A DNA stretch of 64,000 nt from positions 1 through 64,000 of the forward strand of contig NZ_AFJI01000052.1 in the NCBI RefSeq assembly GCF_000264785.1, in the 5' to 3' direction. A program made the position numbers and the translations under genes. This stretch comes from Edwardsiella ictaluri ATCC 33202 (lineage in GTDB: Bacteria; Pseudomonadota; Gammaproteobacteria; Enterobacterales; Enterobacteriaceae). Each line of letters starts with the position of its first letter. Position 1 is the first letter of the stretch. Positions 56,725 to 64,000 of the stretch are shown piece by piece. The notes under the pieces were generated by a model, which saw nothing but the letters and a program-made list of their open reading frames with translations, ran no database searches and was not told the origin of the DNA.

Positions 56725-56739
56725 ATAAGGTAAACGACG

Positions 56740-56820
56740 ATGAGAATGCGATGGTTCGGCGCCAGCGCTAACCCGGCCTTGACCGGCTGGCCGCCGCGCG
56801 CCCTGGTGGAGGGAGAATGA
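56740..56820 (+). CDS. possible 26-residue leader peptide coupled to cbiP
   Basis: ATG 56740, with AAGG about 9 bases upstream, opens a 26-codon frame ([14 protein letters not shown]...) whose TGA overlaps the cbiP ATG as ATGA. That overlap suggests translational coupling. No family is recognised; it may be a leader peptide or the remnant of an upstream cbi gene. Confidence 0.35.
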   Translation: MRMRWFGASANPALTGWPPRALVEGE

Positions 56821-58358
56821 CCCTATCGATCATGATACAGGGCACCGCCTCGGACGCGGGGAAAAGCGTTTTGTGCGCCGGGCTGTGCCGGGTGTTCTCC
56901 CGGGATGGCTACCGGGTGGCGCCGTTTAAGTCACAGAATATGGCGCTGAACTCCGGGATCACCGCCGACGGCGGCGAGATGGGACGGGCGCAGATGATGC
57001 AGGTCGAGGCCGCCAACATCGCCCCGGACGTGCGGATGAACCCGATCCTGCTGAAGCCCACCAGTGATTGTCATGCCCAGGTGGTGCTGATGGGACGGGT
57101 GCTGCAGGATATGGACGCCGTCCACTATCACCGCTATAAGCCCCGACTGTTAGAGCAGGTGGCGCAGGTTTACCGTGAGTTGGCCAGCCAGGTCGATATC
57201 ATGGTGTTGGAGGGGGCTGGCAGTCCGGCGGAGATCAATCTGCGCGATCGCGATATCGTCAATATGGGGATGGCGGAGAAGGTCGACGCGCCGGTGCTGC
57301 TGGTGGCAGATATCGATCGCGGCGGTGTATTCGCCGCTATCTATGGCACACTGGCACTGTTGACGCCGCAGGAGCGCGCGCGGGTCAAAGGAGTCATCAT
57401 CAATAAGTTCCGCGGTGACTTCAGCCTGCTCACTCCGGGGCTGCGCCAGATAGAGTCCCTTACCGGCGTGCCGGTGCTGGGGGTCCTACCGTGGCTGACG
57501 CTTGATTTGGATGACGAGGACGGCGTGGCGTTGCAGCGCGGTAAGTACCGCCACGCAGAGGGGCGGGCACTGGAGATCGCGGTGCTGCAGCTCCCCTATA
57601 TCGCCAACTTTACCGACTTCTCGCCGCTGAACGCCCAGCCGGACGTTACCCTGCGCTATATCACGGAGCACGATGAGATTGGCCGCCCGGACCTGCTGAT
57701 TCTGCCGGGCAGCAAAAGCACGCTGGCCGATCTGCGCTACCTGCGCGACAGCGGCCTGGCCCATCAGATCCTCTGCGCCCGTCAGGCCGGTACGCCGATT
57801 CTGGGCATCTGCGGCGGCTACCAGATGCTGGGACGGCGGATCGTCGATGGCGTTGAGTCGGCGCAGGCGGCCATGAGCGGCCTGGGGCTGCTGGACTGTG
57901 AAACCCGGTTTGCCCGGGAGAAAACCACCGCGCAGGTGCGGGGCGAGGCTCTGGGCAGGTTGCCCGGTCCGTGGGCGGGGTGCAGTGCGATTCCGCTGGC
58001 GGGGTATGAGATCCATATGGGGGTGACCCGGCGCGGCGCCGGATGTTCCCCGTTCTGCCGCCTGTTGTCGTCCAACGGGACGGCAGACGATCGGGAGGAG
58101 GGCGCCATCAGTGCCGATGGTCTGGTGATGGGCACCTATCTGCATGGGCTGTTTGATACCCCGGTGCTAACGCGGGCGCTGCTCGACGCGCTGCGCGAGC
58201 GTAAGGGGCTGGCGCCGGACGGTGGCCCGACCCTCAACTACTCCGCCTGGCGCGAGCAGCAGTTTGACAGGCTGGCGGCGGCGCTGCGCGAACATGTGGA
58301 CATCGCGCGGATCTATCAGCTGATGCGCGCCCACGCGGGCGGGGCGCCGTCATCATGA
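56817..58358 (+). CDS. cbiP: cobyric acid synthase CbiP
   Basis: A 513-residue glutamine-dependent amidotransferase (Salmonella CbiP 506). An N-terminal ATP-binding domain begins [14 protein letters not shown]; the C-terminal class I glutaminase domain carries Cys332 in GICGGYQML and the catalytic His in GTYLHGLFD. It amidates adenosyl-cobyrinic diamide at positions b, d, e and g to make cobyric acid. RBS GGAGGG precedes ATG 56817. Followed by cobT after 51 bases. Confidence 0.96.
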   Translation: MTLSIMIQGTASDAGKSVLCAGLCRVFSRDGYRVAPFKSQNMALNSGITADGGEMGRAQMMQVEAANIAPDVRMNPILLKPTSDCHAQVVLMGRVLQDMDAVHYHRYKPRLLEQVAQVYRELASQVDIMVLEGAGSPAEINLRDRDIVNMGMAEKVDAPVLLVADIDRGGVFAAIYGTLALLTPQERARVKGVIINKFRGDFSLLTPGLRQIESLTGVPVLGVLPWLTLDLDDEDGVALQRGKYRHAEGRALEIAVLQLPYIANFTDFSPLNAQPDVTLRYITEHDEIGRPDLLILPGSKSTLADLRYLRDSGLAHQILCARQAGTPILGICGGYQMLGRRIVDGVESAQAAMSGLGLLDCETRFAREKTTAQVRGEALGRLPGPWAGCSAIPLAGYEIHMGVTRRGAGCSPFCRLLSSNGTADDREEGAISADGLVMGTYLHGLFDTPVLTRALLDALRERKGLAPDGGPTLNYSAWREQQFDRLAAALREHVDIARIYQLMRAHAGGAPSS

Positions 58359-58409
58359 TGACGCGAACGGTATGCCCCGCATGACATTAACCTTAAGAGA
58401 TACGTAACG

Positions 58410-59468
58410 ATGACCCATTATGCACAGACGCTGGCGGAGATCGTCGCCGCCATTCGTCCGCTGGACGACGCGGCACAGGCGCAGGCGCGCCAGCGCCAAG
58501 ACAGTTTACTGAAGCCACCCGGCAGTCTGGGACGGCTGGAGCAGCTCGCCGTTCAGCTGGCCGGGATCTTTGCGCCGCGGCCACCGGTCGTGACGAAGAA
58601 ACAGATCTTCGTTATCGCCGCCGATCACGGTGTATACCAGGAAGGGGTCGCCATTTCGCCGCAGGCGGTGACCGCCATCCAGGCGCACAATATGGCGCTG
58701 GGGATCACCGGTGTGTGTGTGCTGGCGCAGCAGGCCGGCGCCGCCGTCACGCTGGTGGATGCCGGCATCGACGCTGATCCCCTGCCGCAGGCGGTCAATA
58801 TGCGCATGGGGCGGGGCTGTGGCAATATTGCGCACGGCCCGGCGATGAGCCGGGTGCAGGCCGAAGAGCTGCTGGTGCGCTGCGCCAGGCTGGCGATGGC
58901 GCAGGCCAAGGCGGGGGTCAATCTGATGGGGATCGGCGAACTGGGCATCGCCAATACTACGCCGGCGGCGGCGCTGGTCAGCGTGCTGACCGGCAGCGTG
59001 CCGGCGCAGACGGTGGGGCTGGGCGCCAACCTGCCGGCCGATCGCTTGCGGCATAAGGTGGCGGTGGTGGAGCAGGCTATCCGTATCAATGCGCCTGACC
59101 CCCAAGACGGCGTGGCGACGCTGGCGGCGCTGGGCGGGTTCGATCTGGTCGGCATGGCCGGCGTGATGATCGGGGCCGCGGCGGCGCGGGTTCCACTGGT
59201 GTTGGATGGCTTTCTCTCCTATGCCGCGGCGCTGGCTGCTTGCCGGATCGCACCGGGGGTGCACCCTTACCTGATCCCGTCGCACCATTCGGCGGAGAAG
59301 GGGGCCGCGCTGGCGCTCGCGGCGCTGGGGCTGACACCGTACCTGCATATGGATATGCGCCTGGGGGAGGGAAGCGGTGCAGCGCTGATGATGCCGATCG
59401 TGGAGGCGGCCTGTGCCCTCCATCAGCGCATGGGGCTACTGAGCCAGAGCAATATTGTGCTGCCGTAG
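58410..59468 (+). CDS. cobT: nicotinate-nucleotide:dimethylbenzimidazole phosphoribosyltransferase
   Basis: A 352-residue enzyme (Salmonella CobT 356). [11 protein letters not shown] near the N terminus, [34 protein letters not shown] and [16 protein letters not shown] with the probable catalytic Glu320 are the family hallmarks. It makes alpha-ribazole phosphate, the activated lower ligand of B12. Directly after cbiP, without the cobU and cobS genes that stand between them in Salmonella. Confidence 0.96.
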   Translation: MTHYAQTLAEIVAAIRPLDDAAQAQARQRQDSLLKPPGSLGRLEQLAVQLAGIFAPRPPVVTKKQIFVIAADHGVYQEGVAISPQAVTAIQAHNMALGITGVCVLAQQAGAAVTLVDAGIDADPLPQAVNMRMGRGCGNIAHGPAMSRVQAEELLVRCARLAMAQAKAGVNLMGIGELGIANTTPAAALVSVLTGSVPAQTVGLGANLPADRLRHKVAVVEQAIRINAPDPQDGVATLAALGGFDLVGMAGVMIGAAAARVPLVLDGFLSYAAALAACRIAPGVHPYLIPSHHSAEKGAALALAALGLTPYLHMDMRLGEGSGAALMMPIVEAACALHQRMGLLSQSNIVLP

Positions 59469-59630
59469 TCGTGCGCTAACGGCATGTCCTGCGCATTGAC
59501 CCGCAGTGATCGCGGTGTGTAGGTATCGTGATCGCCGCGGTAAATGGCGGGGGAGTAATCAGGGGCGTGCTGATCTCGCCATGAATATATTGATGAGATT
59601 CCATATCATTATTTATTGAATATGCTATAA

Positions 59631-59774
59631 GAGCCTATCCCATTAGGCTATTTGATTTGCCATTTTTGTTCTGGGTCGCGCTCACAATGCGCATGTACCG
59701 CGTGTATACTCCGGTTGTTGCGCACTGTCCGTGACCAAACTGTTTGCAACAATATATCCCTTCTGAGATAGGCT
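59631..59774 (-). mobile_element. 144-bp MITE-like element (internally deleted insertion sequence)
   Basis: AGCCTATCCCATTAGG at 59632-59647 is an inverted match (13 of 16) to CCTTCTGAGATAGGCT at 59759-59774. ATAA flanks both sides, a possible 4-bp target duplication. On the minus strand the inner end reads ATQNKNGKSNSLMG then stop inside the repeat, like the tail of a transposase, so this looks like two IS ends joined after loss of the middle. Confidence 0.6.
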
Positions 59775-60270
59775 ATAAATCTACCTCTTCTATTTTTACT
59801 GTGCTTTGCTGAAATGTTGAAAAAAATTTTATTGGATATATCAATAAACATATTGCGCAGTACCAGATTATCTCTGGGGTAATTGTGGCGATTAATTGAA
59901 TCTTCTATCAAAAAACCGCTTTATGTTAGCCGGACTACTCTTTTTTAAATCCTGCCGCGGGGAGTATGCCGAGATATACGGCAGCATGCCGTGCGTGGCG
60001 TGCTGTTCAGGGCGGAGGCGCGCGAGTGATGGAATAAAAAATTAGGCGTTATACTATTAACGGCGTTTGCTGTGTATTATTACTTTATCTGGTAATGATA
60101 TTTTTTATTTATCTTTTTTGTGGCATGTATCAGTGCAATATATATTTATTTATCATGCTGACTTCGGCGGCGGTAAAATATTTTACCGCGTGCTGCTGAT
60201 TTGCTGATGAGCTCAAGTAATGAAGATGTTTTCTCCCTATAATCATTTTGTATAATAAAAAGGAGATTAT
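59775..60270. other. AT-rich upstream region of phsA
   Basis: About 500 bases without a gene, markedly AT-rich at 60030-60160 and next to phsA. The phs promoter must be here. No perfect FNR (TTGAT-N4-ATCAA) or CRP site was seen, although thiosulfate reductase is made anaerobically and is catabolite-sensitive in Salmonella. The phsA RBS is AAGGAG at 60261-60266. The short stretch 59469-59630 after cobT also holds no feature. Confidence 0.4.
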
Positions 60271-62547
60271 ATGAGTATCAGTCGTCGTTATTTTCTTAAA
60301 GGCATTGGAGTCGGTTGTAGTGGATGTGCCCTCAGCAGTTTTCCGCCTGGGGCGCTGGCGTTGAATCGACCCGATGAAATAAAAGGTAAGGCCAGGCTGA
60401 CGCCCAGTCTGTGTGAGATGTGCTCTTTCCGCTGCCCGATACAGGCGCAGGTGGTGAATAATAAAACGGTGTTTATCCAGGGTAATCCGCAGGCGGCGCA
60501 TCAGGGCACCCGGATCTGCGCCCGCGGCGGCAGCGGGGTGAGCCTGGTGAACGATCCGCAGCGTATCGTCAGGCCGATGAAGCGCCGCGGCCCACGCGGC
60601 GCCGGGGAGTGGCAGACGATCAGTTGGCAGCAGGCCTACCGTGAGATCGCTGAAAAGATGAATGCCATCAAGGCGCAGCACGGCGCGCAAAGCCTGGCCT
60701 TTTCCTCCAAGTCCGGATCCCTCTCAGGGCACCTGTTCCATTTGGCCTCCGCCTATGGCTCTCCGAATACCTTCACCCATGCCTCGACCTGTCCGGCGGG
60801 TAAGTCGATCGCCGCCAAGGTGATGATGGGCGGCGATCTGGCGATGGACATCGTCAATACCCGCTATATGGTGGCTTTCGGTCATAATCTGTATGAGGGG
60901 ATCGAGGTTGCTGATACGCATGAAATGATGATGGCGCAGGAGCGGGGCGCCAAGGTGGTCAGCTTCGATCCGCGGCTGTCGGTCTTCTCCAGCAAGGCCG
61001 ATGAATGGCATGCGATCCGCCCCGGCGGCGACCTGCCGGTGCTGATGGCGATGTGTCACGTGATGATCGCCGAGCGCCTGTACGATGCGGCCTTTGTCGA
61101 TCGCTATACCCTGGGATTCGATCGGCTGGCGGAGGCCGTCAGTGAGACTACGCCGACGTGGGCGCAGCAACATGCTGATATCCCGGCGCAGGTCATCGTA
61201 CGGGTAACCCGTGAGCTGGCTGCCAGTGCGCCCCACGCCATTGTCAATCCGGGCCACCGTGCGACCTATTCGCAGGAAGAGGTCGATATGCGGCGGATGA
61301 TCTTCACCCTGAATGCCCTGCTGGGTAACGTGGAGCGTCAGGGGGGGCTGTATCAGAAGAAGGGGGCCTCCGTCTATAACACGCTGGCCGGTGAGACGGT
61401 GGCGCCGACGCTGGCCAAACCCGGCGTAAAGGGGATGCCATCCATCCAGGCGCCGCGCATTGACGCAACGGCGCCGCAGTTTACCTATATCACCGCCAGC
61501 GGCGGCGTGGTGCAAAGCATTATCGATGCCGCGCTGACGCAGACGCCTTATCCGCTGAAGGGGTGGATTATGTCGCGTCATAATCCGTTTCAGACCGTCA
61601 CCTGTCGGCCCGACCTGGTCAAAACCGTCGAGAGGCTGGAGCTGGTGGTGAGCTGCGATGTGTATCTGAGCGAAAGCGCCGCCTATGCCGACTATCTGCT
61701 GCCGGAGTGCACCTATCTGGAGCGCGATGAGGAGGTCAGCGATGTGTCCGGCCTCAACCCAGCCTATGCGTTGCGTCAGCAGGTGGTGGAGACCATCGGC
61801 GAAGCGCGGCCCAGCTGGCAGATCTGGAAGGAGCTGGGGGAGGCGCTGGGGCTGGGCCAGTACTACCCCTGGGAGACGATGGCGACGCGCCAGCTGTTTC
61901 AGCTGGGTGGCGATCGGGCGCTGTACGGCGCGCTGCGCGAAAAGGGATATCTCAGCTGGGGGGTGCCGCTGCTGCTGCGCGAGCCGGCTTCGGTTGAGCG
62001 GTTTGTCGAGCGCTACCCTCAGGCGGCGCAGCGGGATAGCGACGGCACGCTGGGCGGGGCCCTGCGCTTTAAGTCGCCAAGCGGACGTATCGAGCTCTAT
62101 TCGGCGGCGCTGGAGGCGCTCTTGCCGGGATATGGCGCCCCGCGCTTTCGCAACCTGCCCCTTAAGCAGCCGGATCAGCTCTATTTCATTCAGGGTAAGG
62201 TGGCGGTGCACACCAACGGTGCGACGCAGTATGTGCCGCTGTTGAGCGAGCTGATGTGGGACAACGCAGTGTGGGTGCATCCCCAGACGGCACAGGCGCG
62301 CGGTATCCGCAGCGGCGATACGGTGTGGCTGGAGAACCCGACCGGCCGGGAGAAGGGACGGGCGCTGGTGACGCTGGCGATCCGCCCCGATACCCTGTTT
62401 GTCTATATGGGGTTTGGCGCCAAGGCCGGTGCCCGTACGACGGCCAGCCGCCACGGGATCCACTGCGGCAATCTGCTGCCCCATGCAACCAGCCCGGTGT
62501 CCGGCACCGTGGTCCACACCGCCGGGGTTACCCTGCGCCGCGCCTGA
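60271..62547 (+). CDS. phsA: thiosulfate reductase, molybdopterin catalytic subunit PhsA
   Basis: A 758-residue molybdoenzyme, the same length as Salmonella PhsA and similar throughout. A Tat signal (SRRYFLKG) sends it folded to the periplasm. The [4Fe-4S] ligands are Cys48, Cys51, Cys55 and Cys83 ([11 protein letters not shown]...GTRICARGG), and the molybdenum ligand is Cys174 in [10 protein letters not shown]. It splits thiosulfate into sulfite and H2S using menaquinol electrons; this is the black-H2S trait. First gene of phsABC. Confidence 0.97.
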   Translation: MSISRRYFLKGIGVGCSGCALSSFPPGALALNRPDEIKGKARLTPSLCEMCSFRCPIQAQVVNNKTVFIQGNPQAAHQGTRICARGGSGVSLVNDPQRIVRPMKRRGPRGAGEWQTISWQQAYREIAEKMNAIKAQHGAQSLAFSSKSGSLSGHLFHLASAYGSPNTFTHASTCPAGKSIAAKVMMGGDLAMDIVNTRYMVAFGHNLYEGIEVADTHEMMMAQERGAKVVSFDPRLSVFSSKADEWHAIRPGGDLPVLMAMCHVMIAERLYDAAFVDRYTLGFDRLAEAVSETTPTWAQQHADIPAQVIVRVTRELAASAPHAIVNPGHRATYSQEEVDMRRMIFTLNALLGNVERQGGLYQKKGASVYNTLAGETVAPTLAKPGVKGMPSIQAPRIDATAPQFTYITASGGVVQSIIDAALTQTPYPLKGWIMSRHNPFQTVTCRPDLVKTVERLELVVSCDVYLSESAAYADYLLPECTYLERDEEVSDVSGLNPAYALRQQVVETIGEARPSWQIWKELGEALGLGQYYPWETMATRQLFQLGGDRALYGALREKGYLSWGVPLLLREPASVERFVERYPQAAQRDSDGTLGGALRFKSPSGRIELYSAALEALLPGYGAPRFRNLPLKQPDQLYFIQGKVAVHTNGATQYVPLLSELMWDNAVWVHPQTAQARGIRSGDTVWLENPTGREKGRALVTLAIRPDTLFVYMGFGAKAGARTTASRHGIHCGNLLPHATSPVSGTVVHTAGVTLRRA

Positions 62548-62558
62548 AGGAGCCGTCG

Positions 62559-63131
62559 ATGAATCAGAACAACAACCACTATGTCATGCTACATGACGAG
62601 AAACGCTGCATTGGCTGCCAGGCCTGTACCGTCGCCTGCCGGGTGCTGAACGATGTGCCTGTGGCGTACAGTCGGCTGCAGGTGCAGATCCATCTGCCGG
62701 AGCAGGAGACGGAGGGGCGCTTTCGCTTTGTCAGGATTTCATGCCAGCACTGCGCCGATGCGCCCTGCGTCAGCGTGTGTCCGACCGGCGCCTCTTTCCG
62801 GGATGATAACGGGATCGTGCAGGTCGATAAGTCCCGCTGCATCGGCTGTGACTACTGCGTCGCCGCCTGCCCTTTCCACGTGCGCTATCTGGATCCGCGC
62901 AGCGGCGTCGCGGATAAGTGCAACTTCTGCAGCGACAGCCGCCTGTCGGAGGGGCTGGCGCCCGCCTGTGTCTCGGTCTGCCCGACCGATGCGCTGCACT
63001 TCGGTCGCCTGGAGTCGGCGGAGGTGCAGCGCTGGATTGGCCAAGAGGAGGTCTATCGCCAGCGTGATGCGCGCAGCGGAGAGGTCAGCCTGTATCGCCG
63101 TAAAGAGATCCACCGGGAGGAGCAATCATGA
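62559..63131 (+). CDS. phsB: thiosulfate reductase, iron-sulfur electron-transfer subunit PhsB
   Basis: A 190-residue ferredoxin-like protein with four cysteine groups for [4Fe-4S] clusters: [15 protein letters not shown]...[18 protein letters not shown] and CNFC...CVSVCP. It carries electrons from PhsC to PhsA. ATG 62559 follows AAGGAGC and lies 11 bases after phsA; its end overlaps phsC by four bases. Confidence 0.96.
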   Translation: MNQNNNHYVMLHDEKRCIGCQACTVACRVLNDVPVAYSRLQVQIHLPEQETEGRFRFVRISCQHCADAPCVSVCPTGASFRDDNGIVQVDKSRCIGCDYCVAACPFHVRYLDPRSGVADKCNFCSDSRLSEGLAPACVSVCPTDALHFGRLESAEVQRWIGQEEVYRQRDARSGEVSLYRRKEIHREEQS

Positions 63132-63895
63132 ACAGCATTTGGGGTGCGGAGTTACACTACACACCGGACTACTGGCCACAGTGGCTGGCGCTGGCGGCGG
63201 CGCTGGTCGCCACGCTGCTGGCCGGGCTGGCGCTGCACGGGGCGCTGCGCTGCGCCCTGGCGCCGAAGCATGCTCCGGGGGTACCGGTGAGGCTGTATCT
63301 CTACCCGGCGGCGGTGCGCTGCTGGCACTGGAGCAACGCGTTGCTGTTTGTTCTGCTGCTGCTGAGCGGGCTGTGTGGCCACTTTTCGCTGGGGCCGGTG
63401 GCGCAGTGGGTCACCCTGCATACGCTGTGCGGCTATGTACTGATCGTCGCCTGGATAGGCTTTGTGCTGATCAACCTGCTGAGCGGCAACGGACGCCATT
63501 ACCGCGTCCGCTGGCAGGGGCTGATCTCGCGTTGCCGGCGCCAGGCGCACTTCTATCTGTTCGGTATCATGAAGGGGGAGGTGCACCCCTTTGTCGCGGA
63601 TGCGCGGGGCAAGTTTAACCCGCTGCAGCAGCTGGCCTATCTGGCCATCATGTATGCGCTGGTGCCGTTGCTGATGGTCAGCGGTCTGCTGTGTCTTTAT
63701 CCGCAGTTTAGCGCCGGACAGGCGCCGCTGATGCTGACGTTGCATATGGTGCTGGCGGTGGCCGCGCTGATATTCCTGTGCGCGCATATCTATCTATGTA
63801 CGCTGGGGGATACGCCGGGGCAGATCTTCCGTGGCATGCTGGATGGCTATCATCGTCACCACGAGCATGCTAGCGCGCCGGACCCGCGTCCGTAG
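63128..63895 (+). CDS. phsC: thiosulfate reductase, cytochrome b membrane anchor PhsC
   Basis: A 255-residue membrane protein (Salmonella PhsC 254) with about five membrane segments and haem-ligand histidines in [50 protein letters not shown]. It is a di-haem cytochrome b that oxidises menaquinol and anchors PhsAB. The start overlaps phsB (ATGA). A GC-rich hairpin follows 26 bases on. Confidence 0.96.
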   Translation: MNSIWGAELHYTPDYWPQWLALAAALVATLLAGLALHGALRCALAPKHAPGVPVRLYLYPAAVRCWHWSNALLFVLLLLSGLCGHFSLGPVAQWVTLHTLCGYVLIVAWIGFVLINLLSGNGRHYRVRWQGLISRCRRQAHFYLFGIMKGEVHPFVADARGKFNPLQQLAYLAIMYALVPLLMVSGLLCLYPQFSAGQAPLMLTLHMVLAVAALIFLCAHIYLCTLGDTPGQIFRGMLDGYHRHHEHASAPDPRP

Positions 63896-63921
63896 CCCCA
63901 TGGCGGGGGAGCAGGTAAGAC

Positions 63922-63943
63922 AGCGGGGGCGAATGCCCCCGCT
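63922..63943. terminator. hairpin after phsC
   Basis: AGCGGGGGC-GAAT-GCCCCCGCT is a perfect 9-bp stem with a tetraloop between phsC and a possible convergent gene. No T-run, so it may be a bidirectional pause or 3'-end structure. Confidence 0.55.
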
Positions 63944-63968
63944 ATGCTATCGCCGCCGCGGCGTTGCC

Positions 63969-64000
63969 TCAGCCGCACTGTACCTTGATAGCCAGGCCGC
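63969..64000 (-). CDS. possible C-terminal end of a convergent gene, cut by the window edge
   Basis: On the minus strand an open frame enters from the window edge and ends GLAIKVQCG then TGA at 63969-63971, just beyond the phsC hairpin. Only nine codons are visible, so neither its reality nor its family can be judged. Confidence 0.25.
   Translation of the reverse strand, partial: GLAIKVQCG

Noticed and set aside
59648-59911. 87-codon minus-strand frame after cobT
   Set aside because: Most of it lies in the MITE-like relic, and its start has no RBS; the transposase-like tail is in another frame.
60724-62517. 597-codon minus-strand frame opposite phsA
   Set aside because: Antisense shadow in GC-rich DNA; His/Arg/Gln-rich composition with no known fold.
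1-64000. CRISPR arrays, tRNA or rRNA genes
   Set aside because: No regularly spaced repeats of CRISPR type, and no cloverleaf or rRNA sequence was recognised on either strand by eye; a covariance-model scan would be decisive.

Overview
The window is chromosomal DNA from a GC-rich member of the Enterobacterales. Gene content and order are mostly those of the E. coli/Salmonella backbone: letAB-msrC-proQ-prc, hinT-ycfL-lpoB-thiK-nagZ-ycfP, potDCBA-pepT, sapABCDF-pspF-pspABCD-ycjXF, tyrR-tpx-mppA and ldtE-lpp-pykF. These blocks are joined in an order unlike E. coli. They are combined with kduID, fabV, a cobalamin cluster and phsABC (thiosulfate to H2S). That combination fits Edwardsiella or a close relative; the genus is an inference.

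Layout. 1-3 kb: the 3' end of a phage LPD38-type protein, a gene-poor scar with a small secreted YcgJ-like protein and a decayed Fe-S subunit. 3-10.5 kb: letB/letA (envelope lipid transport), msrC, proQ, prc. 10.5-16 kb: a perfect FNR box, an RpiR-family regulator, a 40-bp tandem repeat, a CRP-controlled DUF1883 gene, kduD-kduI and two Spy-family periplasmic chaperones. 16-17 kb: decayed IS1. 17-21 kb: the hinT to ycfP block. 21-26 kb: the spermidine/putrescine transporter, with a decayed IS3-type element separating potD from potABC. 26.5-34.6 kb: pepT, an mdaB-like quinone reductase, rnb, amn, fabV, an MscS channel. 34.7-45.7 kb: sapABCDF, the small RNA ryhB, pspF, pspABCD, ycjXF. 45.7-54.7 kb: sseA, tyrR, tpx, mppA, ldtE, lpp, pykF. 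55-59.5 kb: cobD, a cobalamin riboswitch carrying eight hexanucleotide repeats, cbiP and cobT. 59.6-63.9 kb: a 144-bp MITE-like relic and phsABC.

Most genes are housekeeping or envelope-stress functions: LetAB, Spy, Psp, LpoB, LdtE, Lpp, Prc and Sap all act at the cell envelope. The anaerobic theme (FNR box, phsABC, B12 genes, a respiratory Fe-S relic, pepT) suits a gut or intracellular facultative anaerobe. The best leads are the repeat inside the cobalamin riboswitch, ryhB lying between sapA and pspF, the orphan FNR box after prc, and the split pot operon. I found no wholly new multigene system. Comparisons with E. coli and Salmonella proteins are from memory, not from alignments run here.
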